Positions 28,649 to 36,810 of a stretch of 64,000 nucleotides of DNA are shown one piece after another. The DNA lies in the NCBI RefSeq assembly GCF_900089775.1, contig NZ_FLOB01000004.1, forward strand, positions 186,001-250,000, written 5' to 3'. Both the position numbers and the translations under genes were made by a program. Each line of letters opens with the position of its first letter. Position 1 is the first letter of the stretch. Below the pieces are notes generated by a model. It was not told the DNA's origin. It did no database searches and saw nothing but the letters and a program-made list of their open reading frames with translations. The stretch is from Marinomonas spartinae (GTDB lineage Bacteria > Pseudomonadota > Gammaproteobacteria > Pseudomonadales > Marinomonadaceae).

Positions 28649-28923
28649 GTTTACAAAAACTGAAACAACGCGCCTTCAAGAATTCTGATGTCAAAGCGGA
28701 ATACGATAAGCTTGAAGCAGAGTTTAATTTAATTGATCAACTGCTTTCTATGCGAACAAAAGCTGGGTTAACACAAGAGCAAGTTGCCGAAAAGATGAAT
28801 ACGCAAAAAAGCAATATCAGTCGCTTAGAACGAGGCAATACGAATCCAAGTTGGGCGACGCTTCTTAAATATGCTCATGCTTGTGGCTATGAATTGTCAC
28901 TGAAAACGCAAAAAAGGCATTAG
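28645..28923 (+). CDS. XRE/HigA-type antitoxin
   Basis: A 92-residue helix-turn-helix protein of the XRE family: RTKAGLTQEQVAEKMNTQKSNISRLERGNTNPSWATLL in parts across 37-74, with a charged N-terminal helix before it. It overlaps the toxin by 4 bases in the toxin-first order usual for HigBA-type modules. It should bind the toxin and repress the pair. Followed by a hairpin at 28938 that ends transcription against the convergent GST gene. Confidence 0.85.
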   Translation: MSLQKLKQRAFKNSDVKAEYDKLEAEFNLIDQLLSMRTKAGLTQEQVAEKMNTQKSNISRLERGNTNPSWATLLKYAHACGYELSLKTQKRH

Positions 28924-28937
28924 AAAGTCAATATATT

Positions 28938-28968
28938 AAGCGCTCGATAGTTCTATTAAAGAGCGCTT
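28938..28968. terminator. hairpin between antitoxin and GST genes
   Basis: Arms AAGCGCTC (28938) and GAGCGCTT (28961), 14 bases after the antitoxin stop and 8 bases before the end of the convergent GST gene. Without a long T tract, so a weak or bidirectional terminator. Confidence 0.55.
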
Positions 28969-28976
28969 GAGGTGTA

Positions 28977-29606
28977 TCACCCTTGAGTAATGGGTATAAA
29001 CCAATCCAAGGCTTCAATCTGTTTAATCCAGCGTTGAATATTCGGATACTCAGACAATTGATAAGCACCACCTTCCTCTGCCACATGGGTATAAGGGAAC
29101 AAGCAAATATCCGCTAACGTCATCGCGTCTCCCACCAAAAACGTGTGTTGTGCCAAGGTGTCATCCATCAGTTTCAACGCCACATGACCTTGCTGAATTC
29201 GGTCCGGCAGCATGCGTTTTTTTAGATCCGTCATGGCGTTATGGGTCAACCAAAAGCGCGGTGAAGCGATGTTTGGTTCGTGGCTGTATTGCTCCCAAAA
29301 TAACCATTGATAGACCCTGGCTTTAAGGATAGGGTCGGCTGGCAACAAAGCAGACTGATGCTGCTGAGTAAGGTGATTCTGTTCTGTAAGATAGAGCAGT
29401 ATCGCGTTACTTTCGCTTAAACATTGTCCATTATCCAATTCAAGCACTGGTATTTTGCCATTCGGGTTTATGGCTAAAAACGATTCTGTGTGTGTTTCCC
29501 CTTTAGTAATATCATATTCTTTTAATGTCACGTTGAGGCCCAAGCAGGCGCATAATAAACGGATTTTATAACCGTTCCCTGAGGGCAAAAAATCGTGCAG
29601 AATCAT
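28977..29606 (-). CDS. glutathione S-transferase family protein
   Basis: Cytosolic GST fold: thioredoxin-like N-terminal domain MILHDFLPSGNGYKIR with Ser9/Asn11 at the glutathione-binding turn, the cis-Pro segment NGKIPVLE near 49-56 and the ESNAILLYL segment (Glu-Ser pair) near 65, then an all-helical C-terminal domain with GDAMTLADICLF near 154. Length 209 is normal. The open frame extends upstream to 29669, but the ATG at 29606 preceded by AAGGAAAGAG is the natural start. It is divergent from the LysR gene at 29775, which may regulate it. Substrate unknown. Confidence 0.87.
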   Translation of the reverse strand: MILHDFLPSGNGYKIRLLCACLGLNVTLKEYDITKGETHTESFLAINPNGKIPVLELDNGQCLSESNAILLYLTEQNHLTQQHQSALLPADPILKARVYQWLFWEQYSHEPNIASPRFWLTHNAMTDLKKRMLPDRIQQGHVALKLMDDTLAQHTFLVGDAMTLADICLFPYTHVAEEGGAYQLSEYPNIQRWIKQIEALDWFIPITQG

Positions 29607-29774
29607 ATCTCTTTCCTTCGTATGTTGATGGTTTGATCTTGCAATAAGAAAGCAACAGAAAAAAGCCAATTAAATTGAAGGCTGGCATAACGCGTTTTGA
29701 TGAATAAATTAGAAGGCGACTGAGTTAACGCAATTTAGCTAAAGTAACGAGGCTAGAGTCGCGAGGGGAAGGCA

Positions 29775-30629
29775 GTGGACACGGAACTATTAAAAACCTT
29801 AGTGGCGATTGTCGACCATGGCAGTTTTCAGCGAGCCGCCATGCAAACCTTTCGTACACCATCAGCCATTAGCATGCAGATGAAACGACTGGAAGAGCAG
29901 GTCGGTACGGAGCTGTTTTGCAAACAAGGACGAGATCAAGTACTCACCGAAGACGGCCAGCAGCTAGTGCATTACGCACGGCGAATACTGCAACTGCAAG
30001 AAAGTGCTTTGCAATCCATTAAAGGCCCACAACAAGGAGCCTTACTTAATTTTGGTTGTCCTAATGATTATGTTGCGAATTTACTTATCGTTATTATGTC
30101 CGTAATGGAAGCCATGCAGCCGAATATTCGTTTTCGAGTGCGTACCGGCACATCGGCTGAATTAAGAGAACTGATGGATAAGGGGGAAGTGGATTTAGCC
30201 TTGGTGACGCGAACCCCCAACAGTGACGAAGGCTTAACCTTGTTTCAGGACAAAGGCATTTGGGTGGCGAAAAAAGGGTTCGACTGGCAGTCTTATAAAC
30301 CATTGCCGTTGGCCCTATACGAATCAAGTTGTAAGTTCCATTCTAGCGCTATCGATGGATTACAGAAGAAGGGCATAGATTACCGATTGTATTGCGTTAC
30401 TGACAATCTCGCCCTTATTGAACGTCTTTTAGTGGCAGAAAAAGCCATCTCCGCTATTGCCAGCATTAGCATGAATGACGCATTAGAAATTATCGACAGC
30501 GAGCTTTTGCCTAGCCTTCCCGCCGTTGAGATTGCGTTTTCTCGGGCTGCGGCCGCACCAGATTGGCTTACTATAGCGTGGATTGAAAACGTTATTGAAC
30601 AGGTTATGAAAGATACAGGTGTAGGGTAA
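29775..30629 (+). CDS. LysR family transcriptional regulator
   Basis: LysR-type regulator of 284 residues. The N-terminal winged helix-turn-helix is clear: LKTLVAIVDHGSFQRAAMQTFRTPSAISMQMKRLEEQVGTELF in parts over 5-48, followed by the effector-binding domain from about 90. The start codon is GTG, 12 bases after GAGGGGAAGG. It is divergent from the GST gene with about 170 bases between them, the usual arrangement for a LysR regulator and its target. Inducer unknown. Confidence 0.88.
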   Translation: MDTELLKTLVAIVDHGSFQRAAMQTFRTPSAISMQMKRLEEQVGTELFCKQGRDQVLTEDGQQLVHYARRILQLQESALQSIKGPQQGALLNFGCPNDYVANLLIVIMSVMEAMQPNIRFRVRTGTSAELRELMDKGEVDLALVTRTPNSDEGLTLFQDKGIWVAKKGFDWQSYKPLPLALYESSCKFHSSAIDGLQKKGIDYRLYCVTDNLALIERLLVAEKAISAIASISMNDALEIIDSELLPSLPAVEIAFSRAAAAPDWLTIAWIENVIEQVMKDTGVG

Positions 30630-30736
30630 GTATTTGATACAACGGAGGTTCAATCGTTGCTAAGCTAGCCTCAACTACAGCGACGCCAAAAGAAACCGAC
30701 AGCGTCTATTTTATTCGAATAGGAAAAAAACACATT

Positions 30737-32218
30737 ATGTCTTATTACGACAAATTAACAGCACACTACCAAACACTAAATCACTTTAATCATGCTCAAT
30801 CTATACTGGGTTGGGATGCCGCAGCGAACATGCCATCGGGCGGCAGCGAAGCACGCTCAAACGCCATGGCAGAGTTATCCGTTCATGTTCATCGTTTATC
30901 CACTCAGCCGCAGTTAGAAGACTGGTTTGGCAACGCGGAGCAAGAATCGTTAAGTAGCGAGCAACAAGCCAGTCTACGCGAGATGAAACGTCAATGGCAG
31001 CAAGCGACCATCGTTCCAGAAGATTTAGTACAAGCGCAGTCCATCGCGGGTTCTACCTGCGAACATGCATGGCGTACGCAGCGTCAAGAAAATGATTGGC
31101 AAGGTTTTGAGAAAAACTGGAAAGAGGTTGTCGCTCTATCCCGTGAAGAAGCCAAGATTCGTGGTGCAGCGCTCGGTCTTACACCATACGATGCCATGCT
31201 CGACAAATACGAGCCAGGCACCACAACGGCGTCGCTGAATACTTTATTTACTGACGTGAAAACCTGGTTGCCAGACTTAATCGAAACCGTATTAGAAAAG
31301 CAGAAGTCAGAATCCATCCTTTTGCCATCAGGCACCTTTTCCACTGAGACACAAAAAGCCCTTGGCTTAGAAGTGATGAAGCTGCTGCAATTCGACTTTA
31401 ACCGTGGTCGACTAGACCAAAGTGTTCACCCATTTTGCGGTGGCGTGCCAACGGACGTGCGCATCACCACTCGTTATGATGAAAAAGACTTCGTGCAAGC
31501 CTTGATGGGCATCGTTCACGAAACAGGCCACGCTCGCTACGAACAAGGCTTGCCAAAAGCCTTTGCTGGATTGCCAGTGGGCGAAGCGCGTTCTATGGGC
31601 GTTCATGAATCTCAGTCACTCTTCTTCGAAATGCAGATTGGTCGTAGTAAACCCTTTATTCACCACTTATCGCGTTTGTCTAAACAGGCGTTTAATGCAC
31701 AGCAAGATCCTGTATTCGACGAAGAAAATCTTTATAAAATCTACACCCAAGTAGAAAAAGGCTTTATTCGCATTGATGCGGACGAACTCACCTACCCAGC
31801 ACATGTGATCATGCGTTACGAGATCGAACGCGACTTGATCAATGGCGTGATAGAGCACACAGACGTGCCAGCATTGTGGGATGAGAAGATGAAAGCGTCC
31901 CTTGGCATCTCCACCAAAGACAACTACAAAAACGGCTGCATGCAAGACATCCACTGGACAGATGGCGCATTTGGTTATTTCCCGTCTTATACACTAGGCG
32001 CTATGTATGCTGCGCAATACAAAGCCACCATGATACAAAACATCGATTTTGACGCCGTTATCCAAAGTGGTGACTTAAGCCCAATCTTCCAATGGTTAAG
32101 CGACAACATTTGGTCGCAAGCTTCGCTTTATACCACGGATGAATTGGTAAAACGCGCCACAGGGGAAACCTTGAATGCTGCGCATTTTAGAAAGCACTTG
32201 GAAGGGCGGTACTTGTAA
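30737..32218 (+). CDS. M32 (Taq) family metallocarboxypeptidase
   Basis: Cytoplasmic zinc carboxypeptidase of family M32. The 493 residues are a normal length and include the HExxH motif in MGIVHETGHARYEQGLP near 258-274, with the third ligand Glu in MGVHESQSLFFE near 286-297, plus PYDAMLDKYEPG near 155 and the DVRITTRYDEKDF segment near 240. The gene appears intact. A decayed partial copy of its 5' end lies 3 kb upstream at 27687. Followed directly by the mosaic repeat block. Confidence 0.95.
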   Translation: MSYYDKLTAHYQTLNHFNHAQSILGWDAAANMPSGGSEARSNAMAELSVHVHRLSTQPQLEDWFGNAEQESLSSEQQASLREMKRQWQQATIVPEDLVQAQSIAGSTCEHAWRTQRQENDWQGFEKNWKEVVALSREEAKIRGAALGLTPYDAMLDKYEPGTTTASLNTLFTDVKTWLPDLIETVLEKQKSESILLPSGTFSTETQKALGLEVMKLLQFDFNRGRLDQSVHPFCGGVPTDVRITTRYDEKDFVQALMGIVHETGHARYEQGLPKAFAGLPVGEARSMGVHESQSLFFEMQIGRSKPFIHHLSRLSKQAFNAQQDPVFDEENLYKIYTQVEKGFIRIDADELTYPAHVIMRYEIERDLINGVIEHTDVPALWDEKMKASLGISTKDNYKNGCMQDIHWTDGAFGYFPSYTLGAMYAAQYKATMIQNIDFDAVIQSGDLSPIFQWLSDNIWSQASLYTTDELVKRATGETLNAAHFRKHLEGRYL

Positions 32219-32228
32219 GAGGTTTGTT

Positions 32229-32624
32229 CCTTCCCCTTTTTTAAGGGGGCTAGGATGGGGTTATTTGGTGTTGCCGATTTGATGGTATTCCTCTGATTAG
32301 CTTGGTTTTGGCGAGTTCAGTTCCGCTCTGCTGAGCGGGTAACTTTTTGCAAGCGCCCAAAAAGTAACCAAAAATTCGCTTTTAAGAGCAGCGCCTCGTT
32401 TCCTCATGGAGACATTATGTTGTCAATGCAGAGCCTCATCAAGGCATAGATTGGTTTTGAGGATAGAGACAGGGCCTTTTTAACTGACTCTGAAGCACCA
32501 TAGGGTCGCGCAACTTCGTTGCGTCGAAGCTGCTTCTACTGCTTGATTATCGTCATCCCCGCGCAGGCGTGGGATCTATGGGCTTTAACTCCGCCAGAAG
32601 GCGAGGGCGACTAATCACCAAGTT
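32229..32624. repeat. mosaic repeat unit 1
   Basis: First of four tandem units. Order: palindrome CCTTCCCCTTTTTTAAGGGG (imperfect on the right in this unit), a divergent spacer, hairpin CCGCTC-TGCT-GAGCGG, hairpin around ACTTTTTG/CAAAAAGT, module TTAAGAGCAGCGCCTCG, module GGCATAGATTGGTTTTGAGG, hairpin CGCAAC-TTC-GTTGCG, then a tail ending GACTAATCACCAAGT. No gene is supported. Confidence 0.85.
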
Positions 32625-33023
32625 CCTTCCCCTTTTTTAAGGGGAAGGCTAGGATGGGGTTGTTCTTTGGGTCTTCCGGGGTATTTGTTTCCACTCAATT
32701 ACTTTGAGCTGCTCGTTTATTCCGCTCTGCTGAGCGGGTAACTTTTTGCAAGCGCCCAAAAAGTAACCAAAAATTCGCTTTTAAGAGCAGCGCCTCGTTT
32801 CCTCATAAAGATATGATGTTGTCAATGCAGAGCCTTATCAAGGCATAGATTGGTTTTGAGGATAGGGACAGGGCATTTTTAACTGACTCTGAAAATCCAT
32901 AGGGTCGCGCAACTTCGTTGCGTCGAAGCCGCTTTTTTGGCTTGATTACCATCATCCATGCGCAGGCGTGGGATCTATGGGCTTTAACTCCGACAGAAGG
33001 TGAGGGTGACTAATCACCAAGTC
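32625..33023. repeat. mosaic repeat unit 2
   Basis: Second unit, closest to unit 1, with the same long ACTTTTTG/CAAAAAGT hairpin and the same central AAGAGCAGCGCCTCG module; the opening palindrome CCTTCCCCTT-TTTT-AAGGGGAAGG is perfect here. Confidence 0.85.
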
Positions 33024-33489
33024 CCTTCCCCTTTTTTAAGGGGAAGGTTAGGATGGGGTTGTTCTGTTTGTTGTCTCTCAATCGCTTTGTATTTATGAGC
33101 TTTATTCCGCTCTGCTGAGCGGGTAACTTTTGCCAAACGCCGCAAAAGTAACCAAAAGGGCTTTTATCGGGCTTTCAGCCCAAGCGTGTGATCGATATTT
33201 TATACAACTTACTTTGTCGGTACGCTTTAGGCTGTAAGGCATAGATTGGTTTTGAGGATAGGGACAGGGCATTTTTAACTGACTCTGAAAATTCATAGGG
33301 TCGCGCAACTTCGTTGCGTCGAAGACGATTTGTAGGTTGGACTTCAGTCCAACAATAGTTACCTCATTGGATTAGGGGTCGAACACCTTTTCGACCTGAT
33401 CCAAGCTAACTATTCTGATGTGCTTTCATGAAAAGGGCTTTGACCCCGCTGGTCAAGCACAGAAGGCGAGGGCGACTACTCACCAAGTC
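33024..33489. repeat. mosaic repeat unit 3
   Basis: Third unit. The middle is exchanged for another module (AAGCGTGTGATCGATATTTT, AACTTACTTTGTCGGTACG) and the stem becomes ACTTTTG/CAAAAGT. The tail carries two more hairpins, GTTGGACT-TC-AGTCCAAC (33336-33353) and GGTCGA/TCGACC (33377-33396), absent from units 1 and 2. Confidence 0.85.
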
Positions 33490-33866
33490 CCTTCCCCTTT
33501 TTTAAGGGGAAGGCTAGGATGGTTTTGTTCTGTTTGTTGTCTCTCAATTGCTTTGTATTTATGAGTTTTATTCCGCTCTGCTGAGCGGGTAACTTTTGTC
33601 TAGCGACACAAAAGTTACCAAAAGGTCGCTTTTTTAACGAGAAGCGTGTGATCGATATTTTATACAACTTACTTTCTCGGTACGCTTTAGGCTGTAAGGC
33701 ATGGATTGGTTTTGAGGATAGGGGACAGGGCATTTTAAACTGACTCTGAAAATCCATAGGGTCGCGCAACTTCGTTGCGTCGAAGCCGCTTCTACGGCTT
33801 GATTACCGTCATCCAAACTAACTATTCTGATGAGCTTTCATGAAAAGGGCTTTGACCCCGCTGGTC
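33490..33866. repeat. mosaic repeat unit 4
   Basis: Fourth unit, with the unit-3 type centre and stem AACTTTTGT/ACAAAAGTT (9 bp). The tail ends with the GAAAAGGGCTTTGACCCCGC module also found in unit 3 and near 13895 and 38015. Confidence 0.85.
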
Positions 33867-34159
33867 TCTTATTTGAAAATAGATTAGAGTGTAAGGATTG
33901 CGTATAGGAAGACGAAAGTCACATATTTCTCCCCCTCCTGATGCACGGTTATTAGGCAAAACAAGCGTGCTTGTTTTGGTCGAAGTCTGAACGCTTATCA
34001 TTATTAATAACTTTATATAAATCATGGTGTTAGTTAGATTTATATAAATGGCTAAGGCTAGAATAACACGCACACCGATTTATGGAATAAATGCGCATGC
34101 GCACTATAGAATAACTATACAAGTGGATATTGTCGCCCAGATTTTGGATACGGAAAAAT
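33867..34159. other. AT-rich gap at the start of the orphan island
   Basis: Non-coding stretch between the last repeat unit and the membrane protein gene. It contains two TTTATATAAAT blocks near 34010 and 34040 and a perfect 12-bp palindrome TGCGCATGCGCA (34092-34103), just upstream of the first island gene. No open frame here is convincing. Confidence 0.45.
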
Positions 34160-34819
34160 ATGCCATCACCAGAAAACTACAATCAAATGCTCTCAAAGTT
34201 GGGAAAGTGGACGTTTCTTTGCACTCTAGTTTTTCTCATCGCATTGCGTTTCTTCGAACTGGTTCCAAAAGTTGAAATTGACAGATCACTAGCACCTCCG
34301 ATCAAAGATTATAAGGAGTTGATAGAATGGTTATTTTCGTTTGGCGCTATACCTTTGATTGGTGCTGTCATAGCATGGTTATGTAGCAGTATTTTTGAAG
34401 TACATAACAAGCTATCCAAAATAATTCTATTACGATATTTATGGGATAGACTTTTTATAGTTGCTCCTATGTTAAAAAGGACTGGATTATCACAGAAGCT
34501 TAATCGGGCGCGAGTGAAGGAAATAATGAACGGCCTTTACTATCCAGAAGTAAAAAATATCGATCAACATTACGTCCATATTTTTTGGCGTTATGCGCTA
34601 CAATTTTGGATTGTTTTTGAGCACTTTCTGGTAGTGTTAATAACAGTGATTACATTGTGGGCCGTCAATCGCTCTATTCCTGATAAAGGCCTCCTTATTT
34701 ACTTGGCGTTAGTGTTCTTTATTGCTGTGGTGCATTGGTTATTCGTAGTTACTAATAAGTCAAAAGATCAATCAGACCAAATATCTAGTCAGACTATACG
34801 GTCTTTTTTTAGAACTTAG
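34160..34819 (+). CDS. four-helix membrane protein, unknown function
   Basis: A 219-residue protein with four hydrophobic helices at about 15-33, 55-78, 148-170 and 177-199, and a charged cytoplasmic-looking middle segment (KLNRARVKEIMNGLYYPEVKN) between helices 2 and 3. No family was recognised. An in-frame TTG at 34130 would lengthen it by ten residues, but ATG 34160 is preceded by GGAAAAAT and gives a typical membrane-protein N-terminus. The methyltransferase-like gene begins 8 bases after its stop, so the two probably form one unit. Codons and bases are more AT-rich than neighbouring core genes. Confidence 0.6.
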   Translation: MPSPENYNQMLSKLGKWTFLCTLVFLIALRFFELVPKVEIDRSLAPPIKDYKELIEWLFSFGAIPLIGAVIAWLCSSIFEVHNKLSKIILLRYLWDRLFIVAPMLKRTGLSQKLNRARVKEIMNGLYYPEVKNIDQHYVHIFWRYALQFWIVFEHFLVVLITVITLWAVNRSIPDKGLLIYLALVFFIAVVHWLFVVTNKSKDQSDQISSQTIRSFFRT

Positions 34820-34827
34820 GGATGAAT

Positions 34828-35475
34828 ATGCGTTACAAAATTAAGGGAGAAGAGATCAGGACTGAAAATGCAGCCAAACCTAGTAGCCAGAAATCTTTAG
34901 TTGTAGATGACTATATCGGAGGTATCTTAAATAAGCCTTCGATACTCGACTTTGGATGCGGAAAACTTCGATATTCTGATACCCTCGCATTGGTTGCATC
35001 TAAAGTTACATTCGTAGACTCCGAAATCCAGCTTAATAGAGAGCAGAGTGTACGAGGTGAAAGAACTACTGTAAAAAATTACGTTAAGTCAAATTATAGT
35101 GGCTGTAAAACAGTCCCCTATGAAAGTTTAGATAAACATAGGTCTAAATATGATGTAATTACATGTACTAATGTTCTGTCGGCAATTCCTTGTAAAAGGA
35201 TGATAGCTGACGTGCTGGAGCATATAATTAGGCTTCTAAGAAAGGATGGCTTTGCCATTTTTGTAAATCAACATAGAAGTTCTTATTTTAGTAAATATGA
35301 ATCCGGAGAGAAAATGTTACATGGATACTTATATTCTGGATCAAAAGGCTCGTCATACTATGGAATTCTTGACAAACCGGTGATTGAGCTGCTTCTAAAA
35401 AAGCATGGGTATGAGATTATTAAAACTTGGGTCGTCGGTGAAAGTACATTTACAGAGGCAAGACCAAATAGTTAA
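34828..35475 (+). CDS. class I SAM-dependent methyltransferase-like protein
   Basis: The 215 residues carry the SAM-binding motif I SILDFGCGKLRYSDTLA near 38-54, an acidic residue ending strand 2 (VTFVDSE), motif IV-like YDVITCTNVLSAIP near 108-121, and a post-core segment LLRKDGFAIFVNQ. The fold is therefore a Rossmann methyltransferase; the substrate is unknown. Two ATGs are possible (34822 and 34828); AGGG at 34818-34821 is better spaced for the second. It follows the membrane protein gene directly. Its TAA stop is part of TAACAAAG, which begins a structured element described separately. AT-rich, probably acquired. Confidence 0.7.
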   Translation: MRYKIKGEEIRTENAAKPSSQKSLVVDDYIGGILNKPSILDFGCGKLRYSDTLALVASKVTFVDSEIQLNREQSVRGERTTVKNYVKSNYSGCKTVPYESLDKHRSKYDVITCTNVLSAIPCKRMIADVLEHIIRLLRKDGFAIFVNQHRSSYFSKYESGEKMLHGYLYSGSKGSSYYGILDKPVIELLLKKHGYEIIKTWVVGESTFTEARPNS

Positions 35476-35551
35476 CAAAGCTAGTCACGGCGACGTCTTT
35501 TTCGTTGCGGCTTCGCCTCCACTACAAAAGCTGCGTGTGGCGGCGTTATAC
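35473..35551 (+). other. attC-like imperfect inverted repeat
   Basis: The 79 bases between the methyltransferase stop and the next gene begin TAACAAAGC and end GGCGTTATAC. The ends pair (AAC with GTT, then GC..A with T..GC after a 3x3 mismatch), and further short pairings follow inward, the bulged layout known from integron attC sites. The 3' core GTTATAC departs from the GTTRRRY consensus. No integrase gene is visible. Low-confidence call. Confidence 0.3.
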
Positions 35552-35570
35552 CTTTAAACGGAAGTAACCA

Positions 35571-36449
35571 ATGATTATGAAATGTCTAGTTTGGTTTTGG
35601 ATAACTTTGCGTAAATTGGCGCCATATTTGATTTTTTTAGGCTTCGGTATTTTATGCTGGCGTTGGTTTTCATTTTCAAATCAAGCTCAAGCGGATTTAG
35701 CGGAACCGATAATTAATGGTGTGATTGCTGGTGTGGTCACATCATTGCTGATTCTGATATTTTCAGTGGTTTGGCGCTCTAATATTACTCCTTGGCTTGA
35801 AAACTTACTTTACAAAGATACCAAGATTGAAGGTGTATGGAATGGGGTGCTAGTTCCATTTATTGGGATAGAAGAAATTGATAAAAGAAGAATTAATATT
35901 GCCTTTGGCGTTGTCGAGCGTCGGCGACGTAGAAGAAAGAGTCCAAGCGAAGAACCTGATGAGAAAAATGATACTAATAAATCACTTAGTGTTGCGGCTT
36001 CTGCTCAAGAAAAAGAAGGTGAGAGAGATATAGAAGCTGAACTTATTATCAAAGGTGCTCCTGATGTCGAAAACGGAGAAAATCAAGACGAATTAATTGA
36101 TAGAAAGTTTTTTTTTTAAATTGGTTCGGGTATGTCGCCAATAGAGGTCAGAGTTGAAATTAAGCGTGTTGGGCACTCCGTCAGGGGGCAGATTGTAGAG
36201 ATTGGCGGAGCAAGTGATATTCATACCTACGGCTTTACTGGTTCATTTAAGAACTTAATTTTAACTGGAGAATACGAAAATCAAGATTGCGCTCATATTG
36301 ATCGTGGTAGTTTAAGTTTAATGTTGCGTGAGAATGGCCGCAGTTTGGAAGGTTTTTTTTCATCTTATGCAGATGGAGACCACAAAATGGCTCCTTTTAA
36401 ATGCGTACTTAAAAGACAAGACCGTAGTGCAAATTCTGAGCGGGTATAA
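35571..36449 (+). pseudogene. two-helix membrane protein with beta-rich C-terminus, split by a stop
   Basis: Two open frames (35571-36119 and 36132-36449) are in the same reading frame, separated by one TAA at 36117 right after a run of ten T. The first part has two membrane helices (about 13-31 and 45-67), then EGVWNGVLVP and a long charged insert (RRRRRRK then acidic). The second part reads as consecutive strands: VRVEIKRVGHSVRGQIVE, YGFTGSFKNLILTGEY, DRGSLSLMLRENGRSLEGFFSSY. Together they give a 2TM plus lipocalin-like beta-barrel layout, reminiscent of SMODS-associated 2TM-beta/Cap15-type effectors, but no nucleotide cyclase is near. Neither one-base slippage in the T run joins the two halves, so the gene is probably broken. 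Confidence 0.6.
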
Positions 36450-36525
36450 CAAATTGCAGCAGTTAGCGCCTACGGCGCCGGACGCTCGTACAAAGCGCTA
36501 CATCACAAGAGAAGAATCAAGTTTT

Positions 36526-36810
36526 ATGGCGTTAAGCGAGTTCGAAATTCACAAAGTGAAAAGGCAGGTGATGCTTTTTTAGAAAAAAAGACCTCTTATT
36601 CACATTAGGAATCAATTGGATCTGGGTTGGCGTTTAGAAAACCAGTCTGTTTATATCTACGAAACGCGTCCGGTTTGGAATAATCCATCCGAATATCAAA
36701 CCGAACTCAATAGGGCCGCCCATAAGTCAGCCGGTGTCGTTGATTTCCAAAAAATTAAGGCTGTTTATTTTGATTTGGTTATAGGTGTAGGTTTGGGCAG
36801 CTTCCCCTAA
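36526..36810 (+). pseudogene. broken DUF3024 gene
   Basis: ATG 36526 starts MALSEFEIHKVKRQVMLF, then an in-frame TAG (36580), after which the same frame continues KKRPLIHIRNQLDLGWRLEN and VYIYETRPVWNNPSEYQ. This is the DUF3024 pattern, where relatives read FCEKRRP at the break; loss of three bases (GTG from TTT-TGT-GAG-AAA) would explain the stop. After NPSEYQT the expected C-terminal part with a WxRxDLKW motif is not recognisable, so the 3' end is also altered. It ends at 36810, overlapping the rnz stop on the other strand. Confidence 0.75.

Noticed and set aside
28977..29606. Assignment of the GST gene as maleylacetoacetate isomerase (maiA), the step missing from the hmg operon
   Set aside because: The N-terminal glutathione site reads PSGNGYKIR rather than the SSCSxRVR pattern usual for zeta-class MaiA, and it lies 4 kb away with its own LysR gene.
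33102..33816. Several 60-97 codon minus-strand open frames with similar sequences in the repeat block (33102-33308, 33476-33769, 33634-33816)
   Set aside because: They only read through the same repeat modules and hairpins, differ where units differ by indels, and have no ribosome-binding sites.
32229..33866. CRISPR array
   Set aside because: Units are about 400 bases with many internal modules and hairpins, not short direct repeats with unique spacers, and there are no cas genes.
36108..36134. Programmed slippage on the T10 run joining the two halves of the split gene
   Set aside because: Both one-base shifts lead quickly to stops (TAG or TGA) rather than to the downstream frame, which is already in the same phase; a plain nonsense change is simpler.
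36445..36537. Second attC-like site, from TATAACAAA to GTTAAGC
   Set aside because: The GTTAAGC end lies inside the DUF3024 coding sequence (ATGGCGTTAAGC) and the inner parts do not pair well.
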